Source: an uncultured Acidobacteriota bacterium (GTDB lineage: Bacteria; Acidobacteriota; Thermoanaerobaculia; Gp7-AA8). Taken from it: DNA of 64,000 bases. Numbering within the stretch: position 1 is the stretch's first letter; each line of letters begins with the position of its first letter. The position numbers were made by a program, and so were the translations under genes. A model generated the notes under the pieces. That model did no database searches and was not told the origin of the DNA. It saw only the letters and a list, made by a program, of their open reading frames with translations. The DNA lies in contig CALMZP010000053.1 of NCBI GenBank assembly GCA_937870635.1, positions 62,001-126,000 of the forward strand, given 5' to 3'. Below are positions 37,582 to 45,332 of this stretch, piece after piece.

Positions 37582-37650
37582 GCCCGGTAGGGATCGAACC
37601 TACGACCAATTGGTTAAAAGCCAACTGCTCTACCACTGAGCTACGGGCCC
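37576..37650 (-). tRNA. tRNA-Lys (TTT)
   Basis: Reads from 37650 on the minus strand: acceptor GGGCCCG / CGGGCTC with one G-U pair, D arm AGCTCAGTGGTAGAGC, anticodon loop CTTTTAA (anticodon TTT), T arm AGGTTCGATCCCT, discriminator A and an encoded CCA (37578-37576). Length is 75 bases. Its CCA end overlaps the stop codon of the lipoprotein gene on the plus strand. Confidence 0.95.
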
Positions 37651-37745
37651 GCTGGCGGGGGCACAACATACGAATGCCGTGCCCGCCTGTCAACCAAACG
37701 TGACGCCGGCATATTGCCGAGTCGTGGCAGAATGCGCGCGCCTTC

Positions 37746-38093
37746 ATGACCGCACCCCGCTGTCTGATCATCGACCCCGACCCGCAATTCGCTTACGTCC
37801 TGTCCGGCATCATCAGCCGGCATGGGCTCGACGTTGCCATTACCGGCCATCCCTTTGGCGCACTGCGCATGCTCCGGATGGAACCGTACGACCTCGTGAT
37901 CTACGACGTCTCGTCGGAGACCGTCGATCACGATCTCATGCTGCAGACGCTGCAGCGTGACCTCCCGGCCGTGCTCGCACGGACCATCCTCGTGACCAGA
38001 ACGCCATTCGAATCGAGCCGCATCCCCGCCGGCGTCCCGATGATCGGCAAGCACGATCTGCAGCCGCTGATGGATTACCTCAGCCGAAAATGA
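37746..38093 (+). CDS. stand-alone receiver-domain protein
   Basis: 115 residues, essentially only a CheY-like domain. Acidic residues Asp10/Asp12 (LIIDPDPQ), phospho-Asp54 in LVIYDVSSE and Lys102 in MIGKHD are in place; the usual Thr/Ser is in ILVTRTPFE. It lacks an output domain, so it would act by protein contact or in a phosphorelay. It lies between the tRNA-Lys and the DinB gene with no kinase next to it; the hybrid kinase at 32803 is the nearest candidate partner. Confidence 0.8.
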   Translation: MTAPRCLIIDPDPQFAYVLSGIISRHGLDVAITGHPFGALRMLRMEPYDLVIYDVSSETVDHDLMLQTLQRDLPAVLARTILVTRTPFESSRIPAGVPMIGKHDLQPLMDYLSRK

Positions 38094-38094
38094 C

Positions 38095-38562
38095 TCATGC
38101 CGGACCGGAGCTCTGCAGACGGCGGATCAGCTGGATCTGGCCCGTGTGATACAGGTCGTGTGCGGCGATGCCGGTGAGCATGTGGCGCTTTTTCCCGTCA
38201 TCGAGCGTCTTCGCAGGAAGCGCGGCGATGACACCGCGCAACGATCGATGCTGCTCATCGAGAAGCGCCAGCGCCGCGCGCCACTCGTCTTCGTCAGCGC
38301 GCGCCGGCGAGGGGAAGAAGTTGCTCCCTTTCAATGGAAACGAGCCGCGCTTTTCGCCGCTCAACCGGCGCCGGACAGCGTACTTCCAGTACGCGGCATG
38401 CAGCGCAAGCTCCCAGATGTTGAGCCTTCTCTCGCCCGGCCGCCAAAGAGCCTGCGCCGGCGACACGCGGCGAAGGGCGCCACGGAGGTTGGTGCCGTGC
38501 CAGCTTTTTTTCTCATAGGCCTCGTCCAGTGCCGCCAGGATCATCTCGATTGCTGTCGCCAT
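38095..38562 (-). CDS. DinB family protein
   Basis: 155 residues from the ATG at 38562, which has GAGAGG before it. The four-helix DinB fold is indicated by WELALHAAYWKYAVRRRL (first His ligand) and GIAAHDLYHTGQIQLIRRLQ (second and third His), a complete three-His metal site. The N terminus IEMILAALDEAYEKKSWHG and LRGVIAALPAKTL are helical. DinB-type proteins are thiol-transferase or unknown metal enzymes, often stress-linked. It ends one base after the convergent receiver gene stop and diverges from the DUF885 gene across a hairpin repeat. Confidence 0.8.
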   Translation of the reverse strand: MATAIEMILAALDEAYEKKSWHGTNLRGALRRVSPAQALWRPGERRLNIWELALHAAYWKYAVRRRLSGEKRGSFPLKGSNFFPSPARADEDEWRAALALLDEQHRSLRGVIAALPAKTLDDGKKRHMLTGIAAHDLYHTGQIQLIRRLQSSGPA

Positions 38563-38578
38563 GGTTGCCTCTCTTGCC

Positions 38579-38634
38579 ATTTTAGATTTTGGATTTTGGA
38601 TTGACAGCCAAATCCAAAATCCAAAATCTAAAAT
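38579..38634. repeat. GATTTTGG-word hairpin in a divergent promoter region
   Basis: ATTTTAGATTTTGGATTTTG on the left and CAAAATCCAAAATCTAAAAT on the right form near-perfect arms of about 24 bases around a short loop (GACAGCC). The element fills almost the whole gap between the divergent DinB and DUF885 starts (38562 and 38646). TTGACA occurs at the loop edge. The same word makes the element at 13047. Confidence 0.9.
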
Positions 38635-38645
38635 ATCCTTCGGCT

Positions 38646-39941
38646 ATGCCGAGAATCCTTGCCGCCGCGCTGCTCATGATCACCACCGCCTGTACCACCA
38701 CCAGCATGACCGAGGTCAACCATACGATGAACACGGCCGCCGAGCGTTACGTTCGCCTCGTCCTCTCCCTCGGCGAGCACGACGCCGATTACGTCGACGC
38801 GTACTACGGGCCGCCGGAATGGCGCCAGGAGATCAAAGCGCGCAAGCCGACACTCGACGAGGTCTACACGAACGCCCTCGATCTGCGTCGCGAGCTCGGC
38901 GCGATCGCCATTCCCGCCGGCGACGTCGAGAAGCTTCGCCTCGAATACCTCCGCAAACAGACCGACTCGCTCATCGCAAAGTCGGAAATGCTGCGCGGAC
39001 GGAAATTCACATTCGACGAGGAGTCGAAGGCTCTCTATGACGCCGTCGCTCCCCACAACACCGAGCAGTATTTCCAGAGCCTGACCGCGCAGCTGGAGAA
39101 CGAGCTCCCCGGCACCGGGTCGCTCAGCGAGCGTCTGGGCGCGTTCAAAAAGGAGTTTGTCATTCCGAAGGACAAGCTCGACACGGTGTTCCGGCGCGCC
39201 GTCGACGCATGCCGCGAGCGGACGCTTCAGCACATCGAGCTGCCTCCCGGCGAGAGTTTCACGATCGAATACGTCACGGATAAATCGTGGAGCGGATACA
39301 ACTGGTATCAGGGCAACTACAAGAGCCTGATCCAGGTGAATATCGACCTGCCGATCTACATCGACCGCGCGATCGACCTCGCCTGCCACGAGGGATATCC
39401 CGGACACCATGTCTACAACGTTCTGCTCGAGAAGAACCTCATGCGCGACCGCGGGTGGGTCGAGTACAGCGTCTATCCGCTCAACAGCCCGCAATCGCTC
39501 ATCGCCGAGGGGAGTGCAAATTACGGAATCGAGATGGCCTTCCCGGGGCAGCAGCGCGTCGAATTCGAACGCACGCATCTCTTTCCTCTCGCCGGCATCG
39601 ATCCCGCGCGCGCGGAGAAGTACTACCGCATCAACGCGCTCGAACAGAAGTTCACATACGCCGGAAACGAAGCCGCGCGCCGGTATCTGAACGGTGAGAT
39701 CAATGCGGCACAGGCCGCGGAATGGCTGACGAAGTACGGTCTCTACTCCCCCGAGCGCGCGAAGCAGCGAATCCGCTTCATGGACCAGTACCGCAGCTAC
39801 GTCATCAACTACAACCTCGGCAAGGACCTCGTGCGGCAGTACGTCCAGCGCGAAGCGGGAAACGATCCAGCGAAACGGTGGGAGGTCTTCGAGCGGTTGC
39901 TCTCGACTCCCCGCCTGCCTTCCGGTCTGCAGGGACCGTAA
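38646..39941 (+). CDS. DUF885-type lipoprotein peptidase
   Basis: 431 residues; ATG at 38646, lipobox MITTAC with Cys16. The domain is all-helical and carries HEGYPGHH (near residue 250), the HExxxGHH zinc motif of DUF885 proteins, with a further Glu in LIAEGSANYGIEMAF as third ligand. DUF885 members are related to M32-like carboxypeptidases and are usually secreted. It is probably attached to a membrane and digests peptides outside the cytoplasm. The longer in-frame reading from 38589 crosses the repeat and is not used. Confidence 0.85.
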   Translation: MPRILAAALLMITTACTTTSMTEVNHTMNTAAERYVRLVLSLGEHDADYVDAYYGPPEWRQEIKARKPTLDEVYTNALDLRRELGAIAIPAGDVEKLRLEYLRKQTDSLIAKSEMLRGRKFTFDEESKALYDAVAPHNTEQYFQSLTAQLENELPGTGSLSERLGAFKKEFVIPKDKLDTVFRRAVDACRERTLQHIELPPGESFTIEYVTDKSWSGYNWYQGNYKSLIQVNIDLPIYIDRAIDLACHEGYPGHHVYNVLLEKNLMRDRGWVEYSVYPLNSPQSLIAEGSANYGIEMAFPGQQRVEFERTHLFPLAGIDPARAEKYYRINALEQKFTYAGNEAARRYLNGEINAAQAAEWLTKYGLYSPERAKQRIRFMDQYRSYVINYNLGKDLVRQYVQREAGNDPAKRWEVFERLLSTPRLPSGLQGP

Positions 39942-39944
39942 TCG

Positions 39945-40349
39945 CTATGCGGCGGTCTCGCGGCCACAGCCCGAGACCGCGCGGCGATACGTCGCGAGGA
40001 TGTACTCGGTGAACAGCGAAAAGTCGAGCGGCTTGAAAAGCATGCTCGTGACCATGCTTCGATCGATGCCGCGGAGCGTGGCGGACCCGCAGGCGATCAG
40101 GACGATCGCAGGGCGCTCGGGGCGGGGGATCTTCTTGACGGCCTTGACGACGTAACCGCCGCTCACTCCGCCGCTCAGCGAAAGCACGAGCTCGAGCACG
40201 ACGACGGGATATCGCTTTTCCCGCAGAAGCTCGATGGCGAGCTCGCCTGTAGGGCAGTGCTCGACCGGCACCCCCACGGCCTCGAGCGCCGAGGCCATGG
40301 TCTGAGCAAGGGGGAGGTCATCCTCCACGAGAAGAATCGGCGGCAACAC
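39945..40349 (-). CDS. receiver-like protein with Glu at the phosphorylation site
   Basis: 134 residues, GTG start at 40349. The fold is CheY-like: LLVEDDLPLAQTM gives the acidic pair Asp10/Asp11 and FKPLDFSLF gives Lys106. The position of the phosphorylated Asp is Glu53 in VVVLELVLSLSGG. Glu there often mimics the phosphorylated state or removes phosphorylation. The C terminus is a short helix (YILATYRRAV). It has no output domain. It faces the DUF885 gene tail to tail, three bases apart, and lies beside a block of palindromic repeats. Confidence 0.75.
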   Translation of the reverse strand: MLPPILLVEDDLPLAQTMASALEAVGVPVEHCPTGELAIELLREKRYPVVVLELVLSLSGGVSGGYVVKAVKKIPRPERPAIVLIACGSATLRGIDRSMVTSMLFKPLDFSLFTEYILATYRRAVSGCGRETAA

Positions 40350-40397
40350 GAGGGATTACAGTCCGAAAACAGTGCCAACCCAGAGCCCGAACCCCTG

Positions 40398-40503
40398 AGT
40401 GGAGCCGCGGGCGATCGCGCCCGCGGTCACGGTGGAGCGCGGGCGCGATCGCCCGCGCCCCATGGTCCAGGGTCACCGCGGGCGAGGTCGCCCGCGCTCC
40501 ACC
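40398..40503. repeat. three tandem GC palindromes, one ending a gene
   Basis: Copies at 40398-40430 (CGCGGGCGATCGCGCCCGCG), 40431-40462 (GCGCGGGCGCGATCGCCCGC) and 40473-40503 (GCGGGCGAGGTCGCCCGCGC). The third reaches into the decarboxylase gene, whose last codons (VERGRPRPR) and stop are made by the repeat. Confidence 0.85.
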
Positions 40504-41885
40504 CGTTCCACGGCCGAACGCACATCCTCCAGGCACATCTCCATCCGGTCGCGATGGGTGCGAAACGAAACGACGCAGATGCGAATGAGGAATCTGCCGG
40601 ACACGACCGTTGGCGTGAGCATGACGCGTTTCGGCGCGTTGATCTCCCGCAGCAGCTCACGGTTGAGCTCGTCCGAACCGCGCAGCCGGAACGCCACCAG
40701 GCTCAGCTGCGGCTCCGCGACGATCTCGATCCCCTCGATCTTCCGCAGCTCCTCGGTTGCCCACCGCGCGAGATCGAGCTTCTCCTCGAGCTGACTGCGA
40801 AACTCAGCCGCTCCCACGAGCTTCAGAGGAAGCCAGACGCGCAGGCCGCGGAAGCCGCGCGAGAGCTCGGGCGAGATCTCGCAGAAATCGACCAGCTCAT
40901 CCTCGTTCTGCATCGGAGGGAGATATTCGGCGTGGAGCGAATGCGCGCGGCGGAGAGCCGAAGCGTCGCGGACGAGGAGTCCGCCGGTGCCGTACGGCAG
41001 AAAGAGCGTCTTGTGAGGATCGAGGATGATCGAATCGGCGCGCTCGATGCCCCGCATCGCGGCGCGGCCGCGCGCGGTCATCATGAAGAACGCGCCATAC
41101 GCGCCGTCGACGTGGAACCACATCGAGTATGCGCGCGCGATCGTCGCGATGGCGTCGAGGTCGTCGACGGCGCCGGTGTTGGTCGTGCCGGCGCTTCCCA
41201 CGACGAGAAACGGCGTCATCCCCTTCTCGCGATCGCGACGGATGGCGTCTTCCAGCGCATCGACCTTCATCCGGAACTGGCCGTCCGAAGGAATCTCGCG
41301 GATGTTCGCGTACGGAAAACCGGCGAGATTGGCAGCCTTCTGAAACGAATGGTGCACCTGGTCGGAGCAATAAAGCGTCCCGGCGAAGAACTGCTCGGGA
41401 AGCAGCTCCTTGCGCGCGGTGACGATCGCGATGAAGTTCGCCAGCGATCCGCCGGTCGTCAGCAGCCCTCCTGATCCGGCTCTGTATCCGACGATCTGGC
41501 ACAGCCAGCGGATGACGTTCGTCTCCAGCTGGACGAGGGCGGGTGCGGCCGCGTTCACGCCGACGTAGCGGTTGACCGAATCGGCGATGAGGTCCGCCAC
41601 GGCCGCGTGGAAGATTCCGCCGCCAGGAATGTACGCGAGGTATCCGGGCGATGCGGTGTTGAACGAGCGGGGAACGCATTCATCGAAAAGGTGATCGAGC
41701 AGGGCTTCATACGAGGTCCCCTGCTCCGGCATCGGCTCGATCAGCGTCCTCGCGAACTCCGCCGCATCCTCGGTTTTGAATACCGGCTGCGAGGGGAGGG
41801 ATTCGATGTGCGCGACGATCCTGCGCATCGCCTCATCGACGAGACGGCGCATTTCCGCTGCGTGGGGCTCGAGTGGATGGTTCAT
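40473..41885 (-). CDS. PLP-dependent group II amino-acid decarboxylase (aromatic type)
   Basis: 470 residues of the aromatic-L-amino-acid/glutamate decarboxylase family. Visible: TTGGSLANF near 143-151 (phosphate contact), HVDGAYGAF (His258, Asp260, Ala stacking region) and the PLP lysine Lys292 in LDPHKTLFLPYG. The last eight or so residues (VERGRPRPR) come from a GC palindrome that supplies the stop codon, so the natural tail was replaced. The ATG at 41885 overlaps the TGA of the upstream esterase gene (ATGA), making the two an operon. The substrate (Tyr, Trp, Dopa or other) cannot be set from sequence. Confidence 0.9.
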   Translation of the reverse strand: MNHPLEPHAAEMRRLVDEAMRRIVAHIESLPSQPVFKTEDAAEFARTLIEPMPEQGTSYEALLDHLFDECVPRSFNTASPGYLAYIPGGGIFHAAVADLIADSVNRYVGVNAAAPALVQLETNVIRWLCQIVGYRAGSGGLLTTGGSLANFIAIVTARKELLPEQFFAGTLYCSDQVHHSFQKAANLAGFPYANIREIPSDGQFRMKVDALEDAIRRDREKGMTPFLVVGSAGTTNTGAVDDLDAIATIARAYSMWFHVDGAYGAFFMMTARGRAAMRGIERADSIILDPHKTLFLPYGTGGLLVRDASALRRAHSLHAEYLPPMQNEDELVDFCEISPELSRGFRGLRVWLPLKLVGAAEFRSQLEEKLDLARWATEELRKIEGIEIVAEPQLSLVAFRLRGSDELNRELLREINAPKRVMLTPTVVSGRFLIRICVVSFRTHRDRMEMCLEDVRSAVERVERGRPRPR

Positions 41886-43648
41886 CGGTGGGTGTGTCCC
41901 ATCACGTCACGTGTCGGCGTCGTCGCTGCCACGAAAATGACGGCGTCGTAACTCCGGACCGGATGCACTGTCACCCAGTCGTTGCCCGGCGTCTCGGGGT
42001 CGTACGCCAGTCCGATCGACCGATGCTCGAGCGGCGACTCGACCCAGCGCCGAGCAACACCGGTCGCCGTGCGCAGGTCGAGCATGAAGAGCGGAAGGCC
42101 CGCAGCTGCGAGGGCTCCGTCGAAGGAGGCTGGTTTCGCCGGAAGGGCCTCGTACACATCGTTTCCCGCACGAAACGAGCCGCGGTCGAACGCGAAGCCG
42201 AAGATACGCATCGCGTCCCCATAGATGCGACGCAGATGCATACCCATCGTTCCGCCGGGGAAATACCGCGGTGGCTCCGCGGTGACGTGACCGTTGTGCG
42301 CCCAGAGAACCACCTTCGCTCCGGCCGGCTCGTGATCGAGGATCCACTTCACGTTCGCAGCCATCCAGCGATCGCGGACTTCGAATGCGCGAGCGCGGAC
42401 GCGGAGCAACTCTTCGCCCTGGCGGATCAGGTCGATCTGCCTCCTCGCCCACGACCACTCGATCTGGCTCGACGCGGCAGCATAGTCGTCGCGGTGTTCT
42501 CGCATCCGCCGTTCGAGGAGATCGAGGACCTCCCGAACGCGATGCCGCGCCGTGCGATCATCGGCATACGACTCGCCGTCCTCCCGCACCAGCAGGTCGA
42601 GGGACTCGGTGACTTTCGCGTATCCCGGATCGACGCGCCGCAGAAACTCGCGGAGCACGGCGATCGACGCAGCCGGGTTCTGCATGTCGAAGCCGTGAAA
42701 CCGGATTTTGATCGCATGGCGCGGATCTTCGTTCCATTCGCGCATCCAGCGGACCATCTCGACCACTTCCGCCGTTCGCCATGCAGCGAAATCGAGACCG
42801 GCCACGACCGTTGCCGCATCCCCTTTCCCATTCACGACGTACTCGTCCACGACGGCAGCCTGCGGAGCACTCACTTCCATCGCAAAGGCACTGAATCCCA
42901 TCTCACGGACGAGGAACTCGAGCATGCGATGTTTGAGCTGGAAGAACTCGCGCGTCCCGTGCGTGGCTTCGCCAAAAGCGGCGATGCGAGCGGTGCCGAC
43001 AATGTTTCGAAGAGCGGCGCTGTCCTCCAGTCGAAGCGCTGACGCCCGGATCCACTCGGCTGCCGCCGGCGGCGTCACTCGAAAGACGCGCTCGATGTCC
43101 AGATCCACCTCGGCGTTTTCTTGTTCGAGGTCCGCGGCACCCTCGATCATGCCATCGGCAGCTTCCGCAAAGAGCCGGTATCGCGCACGTGGAAGCAGCA
43201 TCGAATAGCGGCCCTCGCCGTCCGTCTGCGCGACGAACACGTCGCCGTCGCGCGAGCTCAGACGCGCCGCCGCCACGCGTCCGACGAGAGGCTGCCCGTC
43301 CGCGTGACGTACACGGCCGCTCAATCTCTGACCGGACCGTTCCATCGCGATGGTCACAGGCTTCTGACCAGCGGTGTCGACCCGATCGACGTGGCCCGCC
43401 GCGAACCGGTCCGACGTCGCAGTGACAGCATAGCGGCCACGCGCAAGGCCGGTGATGCGGAACCGTCCATCCCGATCGCTGCGCGCAACGCCGGCAACCG
43501 TCCACCATTCGCGGGGCCCGAGCGGAACCGCGGCGACGAGCGCAGAGGAAACCGGGCGTCTGCCGATGAGCACGCGCCCTTCGATCGATGCATCCTGCGC
43601 GAAAACAGGCAGAGCGAGCAGAATCAGGAGCACGGAGTGCGGCAGCAC
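41882..43648 (-). CDS. secreted erythromycin-esterase-like protein with two N-terminal beta domains
   Basis: GTG at 43648 begins a signal peptide (LPHSVLLILLALPVFAQ); 588 residues. Two carboxypeptidase-regulatory-like beta domains follow (SIEGRVLIGRRPVSSALVA; RLSGRVRHADGQPLVGRV, about 20-185). The C-terminal domain (about 195-570) is of the Ery_esterase family: AAFGEATHGTREFFQLKH, FSAFAMEVSAPQAAVVDEY, LWAHNGHVTAE and GMHLRRIYGD include the Glu and two His of that fold. The family includes EreA/EreB macrolide esterases, but most members have unknown substrates. The start of the signal peptide is itself written by a GGCAGC-family repeat. Coupled to the decarboxylase by ATGA. Confidence 0.82.
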   Translation of the reverse strand: MLPHSVLLILLALPVFAQDASIEGRVLIGRRPVSSALVAAVPLGPREWWTVAGVARSDRDGRFRITGLARGRYAVTATSDRFAAGHVDRVDTAGQKPVTIAMERSGQRLSGRVRHADGQPLVGRVAAARLSSRDGDVFVAQTDGEGRYSMLLPRARYRLFAEAADGMIEGAADLEQENAEVDLDIERVFRVTPPAAAEWIRASALRLEDSAALRNIVGTARIAAFGEATHGTREFFQLKHRMLEFLVREMGFSAFAMEVSAPQAAVVDEYVVNGKGDAATVVAGLDFAAWRTAEVVEMVRWMREWNEDPRHAIKIRFHGFDMQNPAASIAVLREFLRRVDPGYAKVTESLDLLVREDGESYADDRTARHRVREVLDLLERRMREHRDDYAAASSQIEWSWARRQIDLIRQGEELLRVRARAFEVRDRWMAANVKWILDHEPAGAKVVLWAHNGHVTAEPPRYFPGGTMGMHLRRIYGDAMRIFGFAFDRGSFRAGNDVYEALPAKPASFDGALAAAGLPLFMLDLRTATGVARRWVESPLEHRSIGLAYDPETPGNDWVTVHPVRSYDAVIFVAATTPTRDVMGHTHR

Positions 43649-43709
43649 CAGACCTGGAGGGCGTAGCAAGCTGCGCCCAGCCGGAGCGGCAGTAAGCTGC
43701 CGCACTCCA
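43633..43709. repeat. GGCAGC-family palindromes in a divergent start region
   Basis: Three pieces lie between the esterase and serine hydrolase starts: a half copy GGAGTGCGGCAGCACC (43635-43650) overlapping the esterase start codon, CGTAGCAAGCTGCG near 43661-43674 and GCGGCAGTAAGCTGCCGCAC near 43687-43706. The family core is GGCAGCTTGCTGCC. No other promoter sequence is obvious in the 82-base gap. Confidence 0.8.
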
Positions 43710-43730
43710 TCATCTGTCACAATTCCCGCC

Positions 43731-45212
43731 ATGCGTTCAATGAGTACCTGGTTCATCGCCGCCTTTTTCACATTCACGGTATATGCAAAGACGCCCGAGG
43801 CAGCACGCGTCGACGCTCTCGCCCAGGCGACGGTCGACGCATGGCGCCTGCCAGGCATGGCGGTCGCGGTAGTCAGGGATGACAGGGTCGTCTTTCTGAA
43901 AGGCTACGGAGCGCGGAACCTCGAGGATACCGCCCCCGTCACGCCCGACACCCTTTTCCACATCGCCTCGACCTCGAAGGCTTTCACGACGACGGCGATG
44001 GCGATGCTCGTCGACGAGAAGAAGATGAGCTGGGACGATCCGGTGCGAAAGCATCTCCCCTGGTTTCAGCTCTCCGATCCCTGCGCCGACTCGCTGGTCA
44101 CGCTGCGCGACATCGTCTCCCATCGCACCGGGCTCAAGCGCCACGACGAGCTCTGGGATTACGGCACATGGTCGCGCGAGGAGATCATCCGCCGCATCGG
44201 CGCGGTCGAGCTCACGAAGCCGTTCCGCAGCGCGTACCAGTACCACAACATCATGTTCATGACCGGCGGCGAGACGGTGGCTGCGGCGTCGGGGATGCCA
44301 TGGTCGCAGTTCGTAACGACCCGCATCTTCCACCCGCTGGCCATGAAGAACACCGTGATCGCCCACGACGAATGGCTGCGCAAGGAGCACAGCGCATCGT
44401 ACCGATACGATTTTGCAACCGACGCAATCCGTCCCTACGACGACTTCGACTACGAGAGCCTCGGTCCGGCCGGATCGATCAAGTCGTCGGCCCGCGATCT
44501 CGCGCAATGGGTACGCTTCCAGCTTGCCGGCGGCGCCATCGACGGCAAGCGGCTTTTGTCCGAGGATGCGCTGAAGGAGACGTGGAAGCCGCACACGCTG
44601 CTGCCGGTCAACGACGAGTCTCGCGGCGACAACCCGGTCACCAACATCAACGCCTACGGCCTCGGATGGCGCGTCCAGGACTACCGCGGTGAAATGCTCG
44701 TCTCGCACGGTGGCGCCCTGAACTATCACCGCACACAGATCGCGCTGCTTCCTGAGCAGAAGGCCGGCGTCGTCGTGATCACCAACATCAACCGCGGCTA
44801 CGCGATCATCGGCCTGCGCAACGCGCTCCTCGACATGCTCATCGGCAAGGAAACCCAGGACTGGAACGCCTACTTTCTCGCGTACGACAGGAAGCTCGAC
44901 GAGAAAGCGGAGAAGGACAAGCGCGAGCGCGAAGCAAAGCGGCACCGCGATACGAAGCCGTCACGCGAGCTGAGCGCGTACGCCGGAAAGTATTCGAACC
45001 GCGCCTACGGCGACGTGACGATCACCGTGGAAGACAATGGCCTGGTCATGAACTGGCAGCGCGTCAGGACCCCGCTCACCCACTATCACTTCGACACGTT
45101 CTCCGGTGTCGTCGAGGAGCTGGATTTCGACGAACGGATCTCCTTCGACCTCGGCCCCGACGGAGACGTGCGGACGCTGGAGATGTTCGGAGAAGAGTTC
45201 CGGAGAGAGTAA
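43731..45212 (+). CDS. secreted serine hydrolase, class C beta-lactamase/PBP-like
   Basis: 493 residues from the ATG at 43731, with a short signal (WFIAAFFTFTVYA). The catalytic SxxK is S80-T-S-K83 in FHIASTSKAF; the Tyr-x-Asn element is YHN in AYQYHNIMF; HGG in LVSHGGALNYH takes the place of the KTG triad. The last 100 residues form a separate small beta domain (SAYAGKYSNRAYGDVTITV). This is the architecture of exported esterase or D-amino-acid peptidase relatives of AmpC, seldom true lactamases. Divergent from the esterase gene. Confidence 0.88.
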   Translation: MRSMSTWFIAAFFTFTVYAKTPEAARVDALAQATVDAWRLPGMAVAVVRDDRVVFLKGYGARNLEDTAPVTPDTLFHIASTSKAFTTTAMAMLVDEKKMSWDDPVRKHLPWFQLSDPCADSLVTLRDIVSHRTGLKRHDELWDYGTWSREEIIRRIGAVELTKPFRSAYQYHNIMFMTGGETVAAASGMPWSQFVTTRIFHPLAMKNTVIAHDEWLRKEHSASYRYDFATDAIRPYDDFDYESLGPAGSIKSSARDLAQWVRFQLAGGAIDGKRLLSEDALKETWKPHTLLPVNDESRGDNPVTNINAYGLGWRVQDYRGEMLVSHGGALNYHRTQIALLPEQKAGVVVITNINRGYAIIGLRNALLDMLIGKETQDWNAYFLAYDRKLDEKAEKDKREREAKRHRDTKPSRELSAYAGKYSNRAYGDVTITVEDNGLVMNWQRVRTPLTHYHFDTFSGVVEELDFDERISFDLGPDGDVRTLEMFGEEFRRE

Positions 45213-45220
45213 AACCACCT

Positions 45221-45252
45221 GTCATCCGAGCGTGAGCGAGGGACCTGGGCGG
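45221..45252. repeat. TCATCCGAGCG family repeat, single arm
   Basis: CTGTCATCCGAGCGTGAGCG then AGGGACCTGGGC, the same left arm as in the block at 19088. The facing right arm is missing here. The remaining bases to 45332 contain CACAGAGGACG but no gene; the two flanking genes converge. Confidence 0.75.
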
Positions 45253-45332
45253 AAGTGCGGCACGCAGTTTCGCTGCTCTGAATATCTCAGGAAAAGCAAC
45301 CACAGAGGACGTCCTCGGGAGGAGAGAGGTAT

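Noticed and set aside
41882-43648. Calling the esterase-like protein a macrolide resistance gene
   Set aside because: Family membership alone does not show macrolide activity, and the N-terminal beta domains and export signal differ from EreA/EreB.
43731-45212. Calling the serine hydrolase a beta-lactamase resistance gene
   Set aside because: It has the SxxK fold, but the third motif is HGG and it has an extra C-terminal domain, as in exported esterase or peptidase relatives.
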